DNA of 64,000 nt from contig NZ_JASZYK010000021.1 in NCBI RefSeq assembly GCF_030317035.1, forward strand, positions 1 to 64,000, given 5' to 3'. Position 1 is the stretch's first letter; every line of letters begins with the position of its first letter. A program made the position numbers and the translations under genes. The DNA comes from Variovorax sp. J22G73. GTDB lineage: Bacteria > Pseudomonadota > Gammaproteobacteria > Burkholderiales > Burkholderiaceae_C. The notes beneath the pieces are model-generated. The model did no database searches, was not told the DNA's origin, and saw only the letters and a program-made list of their open reading frames with translations. Positions 55,620 through 63,012 of the stretch are shown here, in pieces.

Positions 55620-57577
55620 AGATCAAGTCGATTCATATCTACAGCCACGACGGACAGCGCCGAGACCTTCAGTTCAAGACCGATGGTCTGAACGTCATCA
55701 CTGGTCGCTCGTCCACCGGGAAGTCGGCTCTCTCCGAGATCATCGAATATTGCATGGGGCGCTCGACCTTCAACGTACCGGAAGGCATCATTCGCGACAA
55801 GGTGGCGTGGTTCGCTGTGATCTATCAGTTTCCTCAAGAGCAGGTACTGATTGCGAAACCCACGCCAACGGCCGGCGGTACAAGCTGCGGCATCGCCATG
55901 GAGCGACGGGGAATTCAACTGGCAGCCCCTGACTTCAAGGACCTAGTGGTCAACACCGATGATGAGGCGGTGGTCGCCCTGCTGTCGCGGTTGCTTGGCA
56001 TCCCGGAAAACCGCACCGATGTCGCGATCGATCAGAGTCGAGAGAGCTACAACGCAAACGTCAAGCACACGCACTACTACCTGTTCCAAAAGCAAGGTAT
56101 CGTCGCCAACAAGGATCAGCTCTTCTACCGACAGAACGAGGCATTTCAACCGCAGGCAATCCGTGACACGCTGCCGATTCTCCTTGGCATATCCTCCAAT
56201 GATCGCTACGAGTGGGAAGCGAAATTGCGCGCTGCACAGCGAGACCTGAAGCTCAATGCGAAGCTCCTGGAACAAGCCCGTGACGCCATCGATACATCCC
56301 AGCAGAAAGGCATCGGTCTTTTCTCCGAGGCCAAGACGGTCGGCATCATTGCGCTGGAAGATCAACAGGCCGGGCCCGATGGCGTGATCGATGCCTTGCG
56401 CACTGCGTTGCAATGGAAACCAGCCTCGATTCCCGAGGATGACGGCCACAGGATATCTCGGCTCGAAGAAAACATTGGCCAGCTACGCAAGGACCGACGT
56501 GAGGTTCAATCGAAGATCGATGCCGCCCGCCAGTTCTCGAAGCAGGCTGGTGGGTTTGAAAGCGAGGCCTTGGAGCAGAAAGACCGGCTCGCTTCAGTCA
56601 AGGCTCTGCCCAAGAACCCCGAGACAGGTGAATGGCAGTGGCCATTCTGCGAAGCGAATCTGGCCCTTGAATCCCCCGTCGCGAAAGTGCTCCTCAACGA
56701 GCTAGCAACGCTGGACGCGGAGATGAGCATCGTTGCGGGGCAGCGCCCCAAATTGGAGGCGTACCTGGCTGAACAAGATAATAAGGTGCGAGAGATAGTC
56801 GATGCGATTAAAAGCAAGGAGGCGGAGCTCTCTGCAGCGATCTCGGCAAATGAAGTGATTGCACAAATGGGAACGCGCAACAATGCGGCGGCACGGGTTG
56901 TAGGTCGCATCAGCTTGTTCCTGGAAAACCTCGTTCCCAATGCAGAACTGACCTTGCGCGAGGCAGAGCACCGTCGCCTGAAGTTCAAGGTCGAGGAACT
57001 GGAAAAGAAGGTTGGTGCCGACGACAGTCACGAACGACTAATCTCCATCTTGAGCAACATCTCGGCACAGGTGTCTCGGTACATTCAGACCTTCGAGGCA
57101 GAGTTCAGCCCGTATCCTGCACGGCTTGATCTGAACCAGCTCACGATCGTCTTTGATCGTCCGGACCGCCCGGTTCCGATGAGTCGAACCGGTGGTGGTG
57201 AAAATTATCTGGCCTACCACCTCTCCGCATTGTTGGCGCTGCATCTGTTCGCCTCGAAGAACAACTGCCCGATTCCCAAGTTCATGCTCATCGATCAGCC
57301 AACTCAGGTCTACTTCCCCTCGGAGAAGGTCTATCAAGAGGCCGATGGATCTATCCAAAAGACTGAGGCGGATGCCGATCTGGCTGCGGTACGTCGGTTG
57401 TTCGAACTGCTACTGAAGTTCACGCAGGTTGATGTCCCCGGCTTTCAGCTCATCGTGACCGAACACGCGAACCTTCGAAATCAATGGTTCCAGGACGCTT
57501 TGGTCGAACAGCCTTGGACTAAGCCTCCCGCGCTGGTACCGGAAGACTGGCCTCTGCAGCCAGGTTCATCGTCATGA
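55616..57577 (+). CDS. ABC-three-component SMC-like ATPase (DUF3732)
   Basis: A 653-aa protein starting MKIKSIHIYSHDGQRRDLQF. Walker A GRSSTGKSALSEIIEYC is at residues 30-46. A coiled-coil middle follows (RISRLEENIGQLRKDRREVQ; EQDNKVREIVDAIKSKEAEL). The signature-like SRTGGGENYLAYHLSALLAL and Walker B PKFMLIDQPTQVYFPSE are near the C-terminus. DQP in place of DEP is usual for DUF3732. A D-loop-side VTEHANLRNQWF follows. It is the sensor/ATPase component of ABC-3C systems. The stop overlaps the next start (ATGA). Confidence 0.85.
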   Translation: MKIKSIHIYSHDGQRRDLQFKTDGLNVITGRSSTGKSALSEIIEYCMGRSTFNVPEGIIRDKVAWFAVIYQFPQEQVLIAKPTPTAGGTSCGIAMERRGIQLAAPDFKDLVVNTDDEAVVALLSRLLGIPENRTDVAIDQSRESYNANVKHTHYYLFQKQGIVANKDQLFYRQNEAFQPQAIRDTLPILLGISSNDRYEWEAKLRAAQRDLKLNAKLLEQARDAIDTSQQKGIGLFSEAKTVGIIALEDQQAGPDGVIDALRTALQWKPASIPEDDGHRISRLEENIGQLRKDRREVQSKIDAARQFSKQAGGFESEALEQKDRLASVKALPKNPETGEWQWPFCEANLALESPVAKVLLNELATLDAEMSIVAGQRPKLEAYLAEQDNKVREIVDAIKSKEAELSAAISANEVIAQMGTRNNAAARVVGRISLFLENLVPNAELTLREAEHRRLKFKVEELEKKVGADDSHERLISILSNISAQVSRYIQTFEAEFSPYPARLDLNQLTIVFDRPDRPVPMSRTGGGENYLAYHLSALLALHLFASKNNCPIPKFMLIDQPTQVYFPSEKVYQEADGSIQKTEADADLAAVRRLFELLLKFTQVDVPGFQLIVTEHANLRNQWFQDALVEQPWTKPPALVPEDWPLQPGSSS

Positions 57578-58037
57578 CGACGAGAATAGGCATCAATATT
57601 GAATCATTGAAGCGGGACGACGACTACTTCGTCGATCTGGGTCAATCCGTGTGGTTGATGGACAACCACAAATGGGCACTCTACGTCTGGGAGATTTTCC
57701 GCCAGCAGGCGGGAGGCGGCCGCTTCACGCTCGCACATGCCGACTACCACTGGGACGGCGGCTATGACTTTCACTGCGACGCCGAGCAGGAGAGAGAACT
57801 GATCGCCGCGGACATGCAGCGCCTGCGTGCTTTCATCGAGGAAGACGAGTGGATCAGATACGACTCCTTCATCGCGCCCGCCGTGGCGCGGGGTATGTTC
57901 GATGCACTGCACTTCTACTGCCTGCAGGGCGACGAGTGGGATGTCGCCATCGACGAGGAACTCAGGAAATCAACAGAAACGGACCAAGTCATCCACGAGA
58001 CGCCCGAGTCCCTGGCTTCCCTGGAGGCAATTTCCCC

Positions 58038-58045
58038 ACTGATCT
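58038..58045. repeat. Target-site duplication of IS66, left copy
   Basis: ACTGATCT immediately before the IS, identical to 61195-61202. Eight base pairs is the normal duplication length of the IS66 family. Confidence 0.88.
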
Positions 58046-58071
58046 GTGAGCGTCCAGTCCTCCCATCTTGA
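58046..58071 (+). repeat. Left terminal inverted repeat of IS66
   Basis: Begins GTGAGCGTCCAGTCC and matches the reverse complement of 61169-61194 at 24 of 26 positions. Confidence 0.85.
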
Positions 58072-58096
58072 GTTTCGGAAAGAGGTATAGGAGTCT

Positions 58097-58124
58097 CGAA
58101 TCCACTTAACTCTAGGTGGATTCG
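58097..58124 (+). promoter_or_regulatory. RNA hairpin covering the tnpA ribosome binding site
   Basis: CGAATCCAC (58097-58105) and GTGGATTCG (58116-58124) form a perfect 9-bp stem with a 10-nt loop. The 3' arm contains the AGGTGG-type Shine-Dalgarno and the G of the GTG start of tnpA. Transcripts entering from the ABC-3C operon would fold this hairpin and limit TnpA translation. Confidence 0.6.
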
Positions 58125-58522
58125 TGAACACTATGCCTGCAGCTTTTGAGGGTGGCCGTCGTCGGCGCCGCCACAGCGAGGAGTTCAAGGCGGATGCGGT
58201 GGCGGCCTGCACCCAGCCTGGCATGTCGATGGCCGCAGTGGCGATGGCCCATGGCATCAACGCCAATCTGCTCCGGCGATGGGTGCACGAGGCGCAGATG
58301 AAGCCAGCGAGCGACGCCGTGCGCGCGGAGGTCGATGATGGAGCCAAGGCGCAAGAGCGCAAGACCGTCTTCGTCCCGGTCAGCTTGCCGGCACCGGCAC
58401 CATCTGCGCAGGCGCCAGACATTCGCATCGAGCTGCGGCGTGGACCAACGACGGTCACGGTGACTTGGCCGGGCGGTGCGGCCAGCGAGTGCGCGGCCTG
58501 GATGCGCGAGTTGCTTCGATGA
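58124..58522 (+). CDS. tnpA: IS66 accessory protein TnpA
   Basis: A 132-aa protein. GTG 58124 follows AGGTGG at good spacing; an ATG three codons later is the alternative. An N-terminal HTH (HSEEFKADAVAACTQPGMSM then AAVAMAHGINANLLRRWVHE) is typical of IS66 TnpA. The C-terminal part (DIRIELRRGPTTVTVTWPGG) is the usual beta tail. It overlaps tnpB by 4 bp (ATGA). It is required with TnpB for efficient transposition in studied IS66 elements. Confidence 0.88.
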   Translation: MNTMPAAFEGGRRRRRHSEEFKADAVAACTQPGMSMAAVAMAHGINANLLRRWVHEAQMKPASDAVRAEVDDGAKAQERKTVFVPVSLPAPAPSAQAPDIRIELRRGPTTVTVTWPGGAASECAAWMRELLR

Positions 58523-58857
58523 TCCGCATCGACGCGATGTGGCTGGCGGCAGACCCCATCGACATGCGTGCCGGCGCCGAGCGCCTGTTGGCGCGCGTCG
58601 TGCAAGTCTTCGGCGCAGCGCAGGCGCACCATGGCTACCTGTTCGCGAACGCCCGCGGCACGCGCGTCAAGCTGCTGGTGCACGACGGCTTCGGCGTGTG
58701 GTGCGCGGCGCGCCGGCTCAACGCGGGGCGCTTCGTCTGGCCCAGCACCACCGATGCGACGCCTTTGCTGTCGCTCACACCTGCGCAGTTCGACGCGTTG
58801 GTCTTGGGCCTGCCGTGGCAGCGCCTTCCAGAGCTGAGCGTCATTACGCGAGCCTGA
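58519..58857 (+). CDS. tnpB: IS66 Orf2 protein TnpB
   Basis: A 112-aa protein starting MIRIDAMWLAADPIDMRAGA, then HHGYLFANARGTRVKLLVHD, GVWCAARRLNAGRFVWP and a short tail (LVLGLPWQRLPELSVI). It is an exact match to the IS66 Orf2 family in length and motifs. The start codon overlaps the tnpA stop. Its function in transposition is accessory and not fully defined. Confidence 0.92.
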   Translation: MIRIDAMWLAADPIDMRAGAERLLARVVQVFGAAQAHHGYLFANARGTRVKLLVHDGFGVWCAARRLNAGRFVWPSTTDATPLLSLTPAQFDALVLGLPWQRLPELSVITRA

Positions 58858-58937
58858 GTCCCAGACACAACCGCCCTCGCATGCGTGACAGTGGATGTGC
58901 CGATGGCATCATCGCCGTGCACTGCCATCATTAACGC

Positions 58938-60653
58938 ATGCTTGGCGTGCGTGGTCTTCCTGTAGCGAATCCTTCGGGAATGTCCGCCGAGACAGCAGCG
59001 CTGGTTGGTTGTTTACTCCAGCGTCTGCAAGACCAGGAGCAGCAGCTGGCCGAGCATGGCCGTGTCCTTGCGCAACGCGACCAGGCACTTGTCGAGCGCG
59101 ACGCGCTGCTGCAGCGCAAGGACCGCGAGATCGCTCTGCGCGAGGCCAAGATCGAGAAGATCACCTTCGAGCTGGCCAGGCTCAAGCGCTGGAAGTTCGG
59201 CGCCAAGTCCGAGGCCATGAATGCCGAGCAGCGCCGCCTGTTCGAGGAGACGCTGGCCGAGGACGAAGCGGGCCTTCGCGAGCAGCTCGAGCGGCTTCGG
59301 CGTGAAGCCGCCGCGGCCGCAGCCGGCGCGGCTGCCTCGGACACAACGACCAACGCGCCCCCGCGCCGGCCGCGCCGCAACCCGTTCCCGGATCACTTGC
59401 GCCGTGTGGAACACCACCACGAGCCCGAGCGCACCGACTGCCTGGAGCCCGGCTGCGGGCGCCCGATGACACGCATCGGCCAGGAGGTCAGCGAGCGCTT
59501 GGACATCGTGCCGGCCGAGTTCTTCGTGCACCGTCACATCTACGGCAAGTGGGCCTGCCGCTGCTGCCAGGTGCTGCGCCAGGCGCCCAGCGTGGCAGAA
59601 GTCATCGAGGGCGGTATCGCTGCCAGCGGCTTCGTCGCGCACACGCTGATCAGCCGCTTCGTGGACCACATGCCGTACTACCGGCAAGCGACCATCAACG
59701 CCCGCAGCGGCGTGCACACACCGCGCTCGACGCTGGCGTCCATCACCGGCCAGGCCGGTGCGGCGCTGGAGCCGCTGCACGAGGCGCACAGGCGCTTCAT
59801 CCTCAGCTGCGCGGTGCTGCACGCCGATGAGACCCCCGTGGCCCTGCTGGACCCGGGCGCGGGCAAGACGCGACGAGCCTACGTCTGGGCCTACGCCAGA
59901 AGCTGGCATGACAAAGTGCCTGGTGTGATCTACGAGTTCTGCCCGGGACGCGGGGCGCAGTACCCGTTGGCATTCCTGGGAGGCCGAGAGAGACACGGCA
60001 GGCGATGGTCGGGCACATTGTTGACCGACCGCTACAGCGTCTACGAGACCGTGGTCGATCCGCGGCTGTATCCGGACCGCCTGGGCGCAGCCTGCGCCGC
60101 GCACGCGCGCCGCAACTTCGAAGAGTTGACGCACGACGGCACCAGCGTGGTGGGCCTGGAGGCGGTGCGTCGCTTCGCGCGCATCTACGGCGTCGAGGCG
60201 CAGCTCAAAGACCTCCGCGATGACGAGCGCCGGGCGCAACGTCAGCAGCTCGCCAAGCCGCTGTGGGAAGAGCTGCGGCAGTGGCTCCAACTGGAGCGCC
60301 GGCTGGTGGCCGACGGCGGCCCGACGGCCAAGGCCATCGACTACACCCTTGGGCACTGGACCGCGTTGACGCGGCACCTGGACGACGGTGCGGTCGCGCT
60401 GGACAACAACCACCTCGAGCGCCAGATCAAACCCTGGGCGATGGGCCGCAAGGCATGGATGTTCGTGGGCAGTGAACTGGCTGGCCAGCGCGCGGCCATC
60501 GTGATGAGCCTGGTGCAGTCGGCGCGCCTGAACGGCCATGACCCCTGGGCCTACATGCGCGACGTGCTGCAGCGCCTGCCGACGCAGCGCGCCAGCCAGA
60601 TCGAGGACTTGCTGCCGCACCGATGGCAGCCAGCGTGCGGCGCGGCACCATGA
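58938..60653 (+). CDS. tnpC: IS66 transposase TnpC
   Basis: A 571-aa transposase starting MLGVRGLPVANPSGMSAETA; the second Met may be the true start. It has an N-terminal leucine-zipper-like coiled coil (LQRLQDQEQQLAEHGRVLAQ), a zinc-finger region (ERTDCLEPGCGRPM, KWACRCCQVLRQAP) and a DDE core: VLHADETPVALLDPG (Asp), LLTDRYSVYETVVDP (Asp) and LDNNHLERQIKPWAMGRK (Glu). It is full length. The stop overlaps the passenger start (ATGA). Confidence 0.93.
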   Translation: MLGVRGLPVANPSGMSAETAALVGCLLQRLQDQEQQLAEHGRVLAQRDQALVERDALLQRKDREIALREAKIEKITFELARLKRWKFGAKSEAMNAEQRRLFEETLAEDEAGLREQLERLRREAAAAAAGAAASDTTTNAPPRRPRRNPFPDHLRRVEHHHEPERTDCLEPGCGRPMTRIGQEVSERLDIVPAEFFVHRHIYGKWACRCCQVLRQAPSVAEVIEGGIAASGFVAHTLISRFVDHMPYYRQATINARSGVHTPRSTLASITGQAGAALEPLHEAHRRFILSCAVLHADETPVALLDPGAGKTRRAYVWAYARSWHDKVPGVIYEFCPGRGAQYPLAFLGGRERHGRRWSGTLLTDRYSVYETVVDPRLYPDRLGAACAAHARRNFEELTHDGTSVVGLEAVRRFARIYGVEAQLKDLRDDERRAQRQQLAKPLWEELRQWLQLERRLVADGGPTAKAIDYTLGHWTALTRHLDDGAVALDNNHLERQIKPWAMGRKAWMFVGSELAGQRAAIVMSLVQSARLNGHDPWAYMRDVLQRLPTQRASQIEDLLPHRWQPACGAAP

Positions 60654-61153
60654 CCTTGCTCACGCAGGCCGTGATGGTGCGGGCGAACATCGACGTCGAC
60701 CGCATGAGCGCACAACAGAAGGTTGAGCTGGCTGACGAAATCTACGCTCAGCAGCCGAATCTCCTACCCTCTATCCTCGTGTTGCCTCGGTATGGTGTGG
60801 ACATGCTGCAGCTTGAGGTGCCGATCCACGTTCTGCTGGTCGCCTTCCAGGCCATGAAGCACTGCGGGCACACCTTGCCGACGATCTCTGAAGACGTTCA
60901 GGAGACCTGCTTGCGGCGGCTGACGGCGACGATGCAGTTCACCGAGGGCGTGCCGCAAGACCTCGTCGCGCAGATGATCACGAAGTCCTGCCTCGGCCAC
61001 CCCGAGCGCTACCTGCTGGCGTTTGTGTACGGCTATCTCGGCCAGCACGATCTGCTGCGCGTGCGAACTGACGCCGAGAAGTTCTTGTTGCTGGCCGCCC
61101 TAAACCTAGTTGAGTGCGTTGCTTACGTCGGAGCACAGCTGCAGTCCAAGTGA
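60650..61153 (+). CDS. IS66 passenger protein, unknown function
   Basis: A 167-aa protein beginning MTLLTQAVMVRANIDVDRMS at the ATG that overlaps the tnpC stop (ATGA), so it is co-translated with the transposase. The body reads QQKVELADEIYAQQPNLLPS, LQLEVPIHVLLVAFQAMKHC, PERYLLAFVYGYLGQHDLLR and RTDAEKFLLLAALNLVECVA. It is mostly helical, with no membrane segment or catalytic motif recognised. It lies entirely within the IS ends. A frameshifted relative is at 1450-1899. It could regulate transposition or be cargo. Confidence 0.75.
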   Translation: MTLLTQAVMVRANIDVDRMSAQQKVELADEIYAQQPNLLPSILVLPRYGVDMLQLEVPIHVLLVAFQAMKHCGHTLPTISEDVQETCLRRLTATMQFTEGVPQDLVAQMITKSCLGHPERYLLAFVYGYLGQHDLLRVRTDAEKFLLLAALNLVECVAYVGAQLQSK

Positions 61154-61168
61154 CCCGCGTGCGGCTGG

Positions 61169-61194
61169 TCAAGATGGTCGGACTGGACGCTCAC
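61169..61194 (-). repeat. Right terminal inverted repeat of IS66
   Basis: The reverse complement starts GTGAGCGTCCAGTCC and matches 58046-58071 with two mismatches. The passenger gene ends 15 bp before it. Confidence 0.85.
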
Positions 61195-61202
61195 ACTGAT
61201 CT
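61195..61202. repeat. Target-site duplication of IS66, right copy
   Basis: ACTGATCT, identical to 58038-58045. Confidence 0.88.
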
Positions 61203-61429
61203 TTGATCTCTGCCTCGACCTCTTCAACCGATCGGATCAGTTCCAAGAAGGCGATCTCTGGACGGACGAAGAAGTGCTGGGATTTCTCGACACAGTCCGG
61301 CCACTCATCACTGCGGCCTGTCTCGTGACCGTCTCCCTGTCATTCGACTGCTCCGGCACAGCGGAAGACACACGCCATCTTGCATCCCTGGTTCTCCCCA
61401 GGATACAAGCGTGGCGAACGAAAGCCTGA
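61203..61429 (+). pseudogene. UPF0489-family gene, 3' part separated by IS66
   Basis: When joined after 58045 the frame continues ISPLI-FDLCLDLFNRSDQF then QEGDLWTDEEVLGFLDTVRP, VTVSLSFDCSGTAEDTRHLA and SLVLPRIQAWRTKA to a TGA at 61427. The S.DCSGTAEDTRHLASLVLPRI stretch fits the usual UPF0489 end. Without the IS the gene would be 232 codons. This part has no start codon of its own. Confidence 0.82.
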
Positions 61430-61526
61430 CTATTGGTGGTCGTCCCTCGCCACCCGCTCCGGAGAACCGAGTTCGCAGATTCAGGCCAGCAGCAGGTCCA
61501 TTGAGCCGCAGGCACTGCCGCACCCT

Positions 61527-62333
61527 TTACATGAATTTTCGAGCACCCTGATCGCTTACCTCGAACTCTCGCAAGAATTCCGCAAAGTGTTCAGCATTCA
61601 CAATGAACACCGTACTCTCCCTGCTTCCAGCCACGGCACCGTTCTGATAATCGAGCAGCTCAGCAGGCGTAGATGCGTCCAGAAGCTGCTTACGGAAGCG
61701 CAGGAATGGCACTTCAGTGAAGCTTGCGCCTTCCAAGATGCCTTCGGCAAGGGATATCTTGGCTGGCTCAAAATGGGCGACCAACAATGGAGCCGTGGTC
61801 ACGATGACATTGAAGTACATCCGAAACAGTCTCGACGATGGCGGGATATGAAGAGACCTCTCTTGCAGCGCGAGCGCCTCCGTCGATGCGACCACCTCGC
61901 TGGCGATACGCTCTAGCATCGGCCTTCGACCGTTGGCGTCCTGGTCTCGAATTGCACAGAACGAAGCTTCTGGAGTCTGCGGATCGACGCTGAAGTCCTC
62001 CCAGCCGAAGAACTTGAACGAGTTTCCTTGGCAGTGCGAAACCCAACCCTTGCAATGTGCACGGGAGCGGGCCGTGCCCTGGCTCGAAAGAAACAACCAG
62101 CTGGCATCGTAAACGCGCTTGCATTCCACGACCATCACTGCTGTGTCGTATTGATTCTGCACCACAAGATCAATAAACCCAGCCTGCGCATCGCTTTGAC
62201 CGCGCCATGCATGCTCCGAGTAGCGCATGCGCCATCCACCGGGTGCCGTCGTTCTGACGAGATGCTCGAGAGCAATCTGCAACGGAAAGCCAGATTCATT
62301 GAGAACTCGTATGTGCGCATCCTTCTCAGCCAT
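61527..62333 (-). CDS. PD-(D/E)xK nuclease-like protein of the DUF3800 operon
   Basis: A 268-aa protein starting MAEKDAHIRVLNESGFPLQI, with AAGGA six bases upstream. It has a nuclease-like core: GFIDLVVQNQYDTAVMVVEC followed by KR, giving Asp plus E-x-K. The rest is mixed alpha/beta (RMYFNVIVTTAPLLVAHFEP, RESTVFIVNAEHFAEFLREF). It overlaps the stop of the preceding membrane-protein gene by 8 bp. It could cleave nucleic acid in a defence context. No named family was recognised. Confidence 0.65.
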   Translation of the reverse strand: MAEKDAHIRVLNESGFPLQIALEHLVRTTAPGGWRMRYSEHAWRGQSDAQAGFIDLVVQNQYDTAVMVVECKRVYDASWLFLSSQGTARSRAHCKGWVSHCQGNSFKFFGWEDFSVDPQTPEASFCAIRDQDANGRRPMLERIASEVVASTEALALQERSLHIPPSSRLFRMYFNVIVTTAPLLVAHFEPAKISLAEGILEGASFTEVPFLRFRKQLLDASTPAELLDYQNGAVAGSRESTVFIVNAEHFAEFLREFEVSDQGARKFM

Positions 62334-62982
62334 TCTGCGTTCCTTCCGAACTGGCATCCAGCGTTGGCGGGGCTCCACCGATCGTACGGCGAGCTTTCTC
62401 CCCCTGAATCCATGCCACATAGCTTTGCAAGCCTCTTCCGGCGTTACCGCCGCGCAGCGCATCACTTTTCAACAGTGCATCGCGATCCACTTCGTCGGTC
62501 GGATCAGCGTTTGCCTTGTTCCACCCCGAAAAGTCGACGATGACAAGCGCGGAGGATATCTCCAGATTTTCCGGCCAATGAGGATTCTCTAGGTTCGCGA
62601 AGTAGCCTCGACTGAGTAGGCTAGGGTGGTCCAACGCCGTATAGAACCTATGCCGCCAATACTCCTCCACTTCGGCATAGACGATTCGATAGGTCTCACT
62701 AGTGATGCGCTTCGCAATCTTTTTTTGTCTCAATAAATGACGAGCGGACGTCAACCAGTTCAGGCGGTCAGCCCGAGGGGGTATGTGCTCTCCCTGCTCA
62801 GTCAGGACGTCATAGGCCCACTGCAAGGACTTCTGAGCCTGCGCCAACAGTTCTTTATCGCTATCTCGAACTCTGTCCTCGCGTTGCTTCTGCAGATTGG
62901 TTCGATAGGCCAAGTACGCTATACCGATAGACACCAGTGTCAACGCACTGATGCTGAGTTTCAGTATCTCCATCCAGCTCAT
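62326..62982 (-). CDS. Membrane-anchored hypothetical protein of the DUF3800 operon
   Basis: A 218-aa protein. The ATG at 62982 is chosen because GGAGG lies eight bases upstream. An N-terminal transmembrane helix (EILKLSISALTLVSIGIAYLA) is followed by a charged coiled-coil (RTNLQKQREDRVRDSDKELL) and a soluble domain (SARHLLRQKKIAKRITSETY, YWRHRFYTALDHPSLLSRGY). Topology suggests a cytoplasmic domain tethered to the inner membrane. It lies between the DUF3800 gene (30 bp) and the nuclease-like gene (8-bp overlap), so one operon is likely. Confidence 0.65.
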   Translation of the reverse strand: MSWMEILKLSISALTLVSIGIAYLAYRTNLQKQREDRVRDSDKELLAQAQKSLQWAYDVLTEQGEHIPPRADRLNWLTSARHLLRQKKIAKRITSETYRIVYAEVEEYWRHRFYTALDHPSLLSRGYFANLENPHWPENLEISSALVIVDFSGWNKANADPTDEVDRDALLKSDALRGGNAGRGLQSYVAWIQGEKARRTIGGAPPTLDASSEGTQNG

Positions 62983-63012
62983 ACCTGCAACCTCCATCGT
63001 CTTTGTTGATTG

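Larger units (their letters stand above)
57574..58071 (+). pseudogene. UPF0489-family gene, 5' part, interrupted by IS66
   Basis: MTTRIGINIESLKRDDDYFV, then VWLMDNHKWALYVWEIF, LAHADYHWDGGYDFHCD and RGMFDALHFYCLQGD show the UPF0489 family. The genuine gene ends at 58045, where IS66 begins. The last codons to 58071 are IS sequence. The remaining exon-like part is at 61203-61429; joining across the 8-bp target duplication restores a 232-aa frame. It overlaps the ATPase stop by 4 bp (ATGA), so it was the fourth gene of the ABC-3C operon. Reaction unknown; the conserved His/Asp pattern suggests metal binding. Confidence 0.85.
58046..61194 (+). mobile_element. Complete IS66-family element with passenger gene, 3149 bp
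   Basis: Bounded by inverted repeats that start GTGAGCGTCCAGTCC at both ends (58046-58071 and 61169-61194, two mismatches in 26). It is flanked by a perfect 8-bp duplication. Gene order is tnpA, tnpB, tnpC and then a 167-aa passenger, all on the plus strand with ATGA overlaps between tnpA/tnpB and tnpC/passenger. It is inserted in the UPF0489 gene of the ABC-3C operon. The exact duplication and intact genes point to a recent insertion. Confidence 0.9.
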
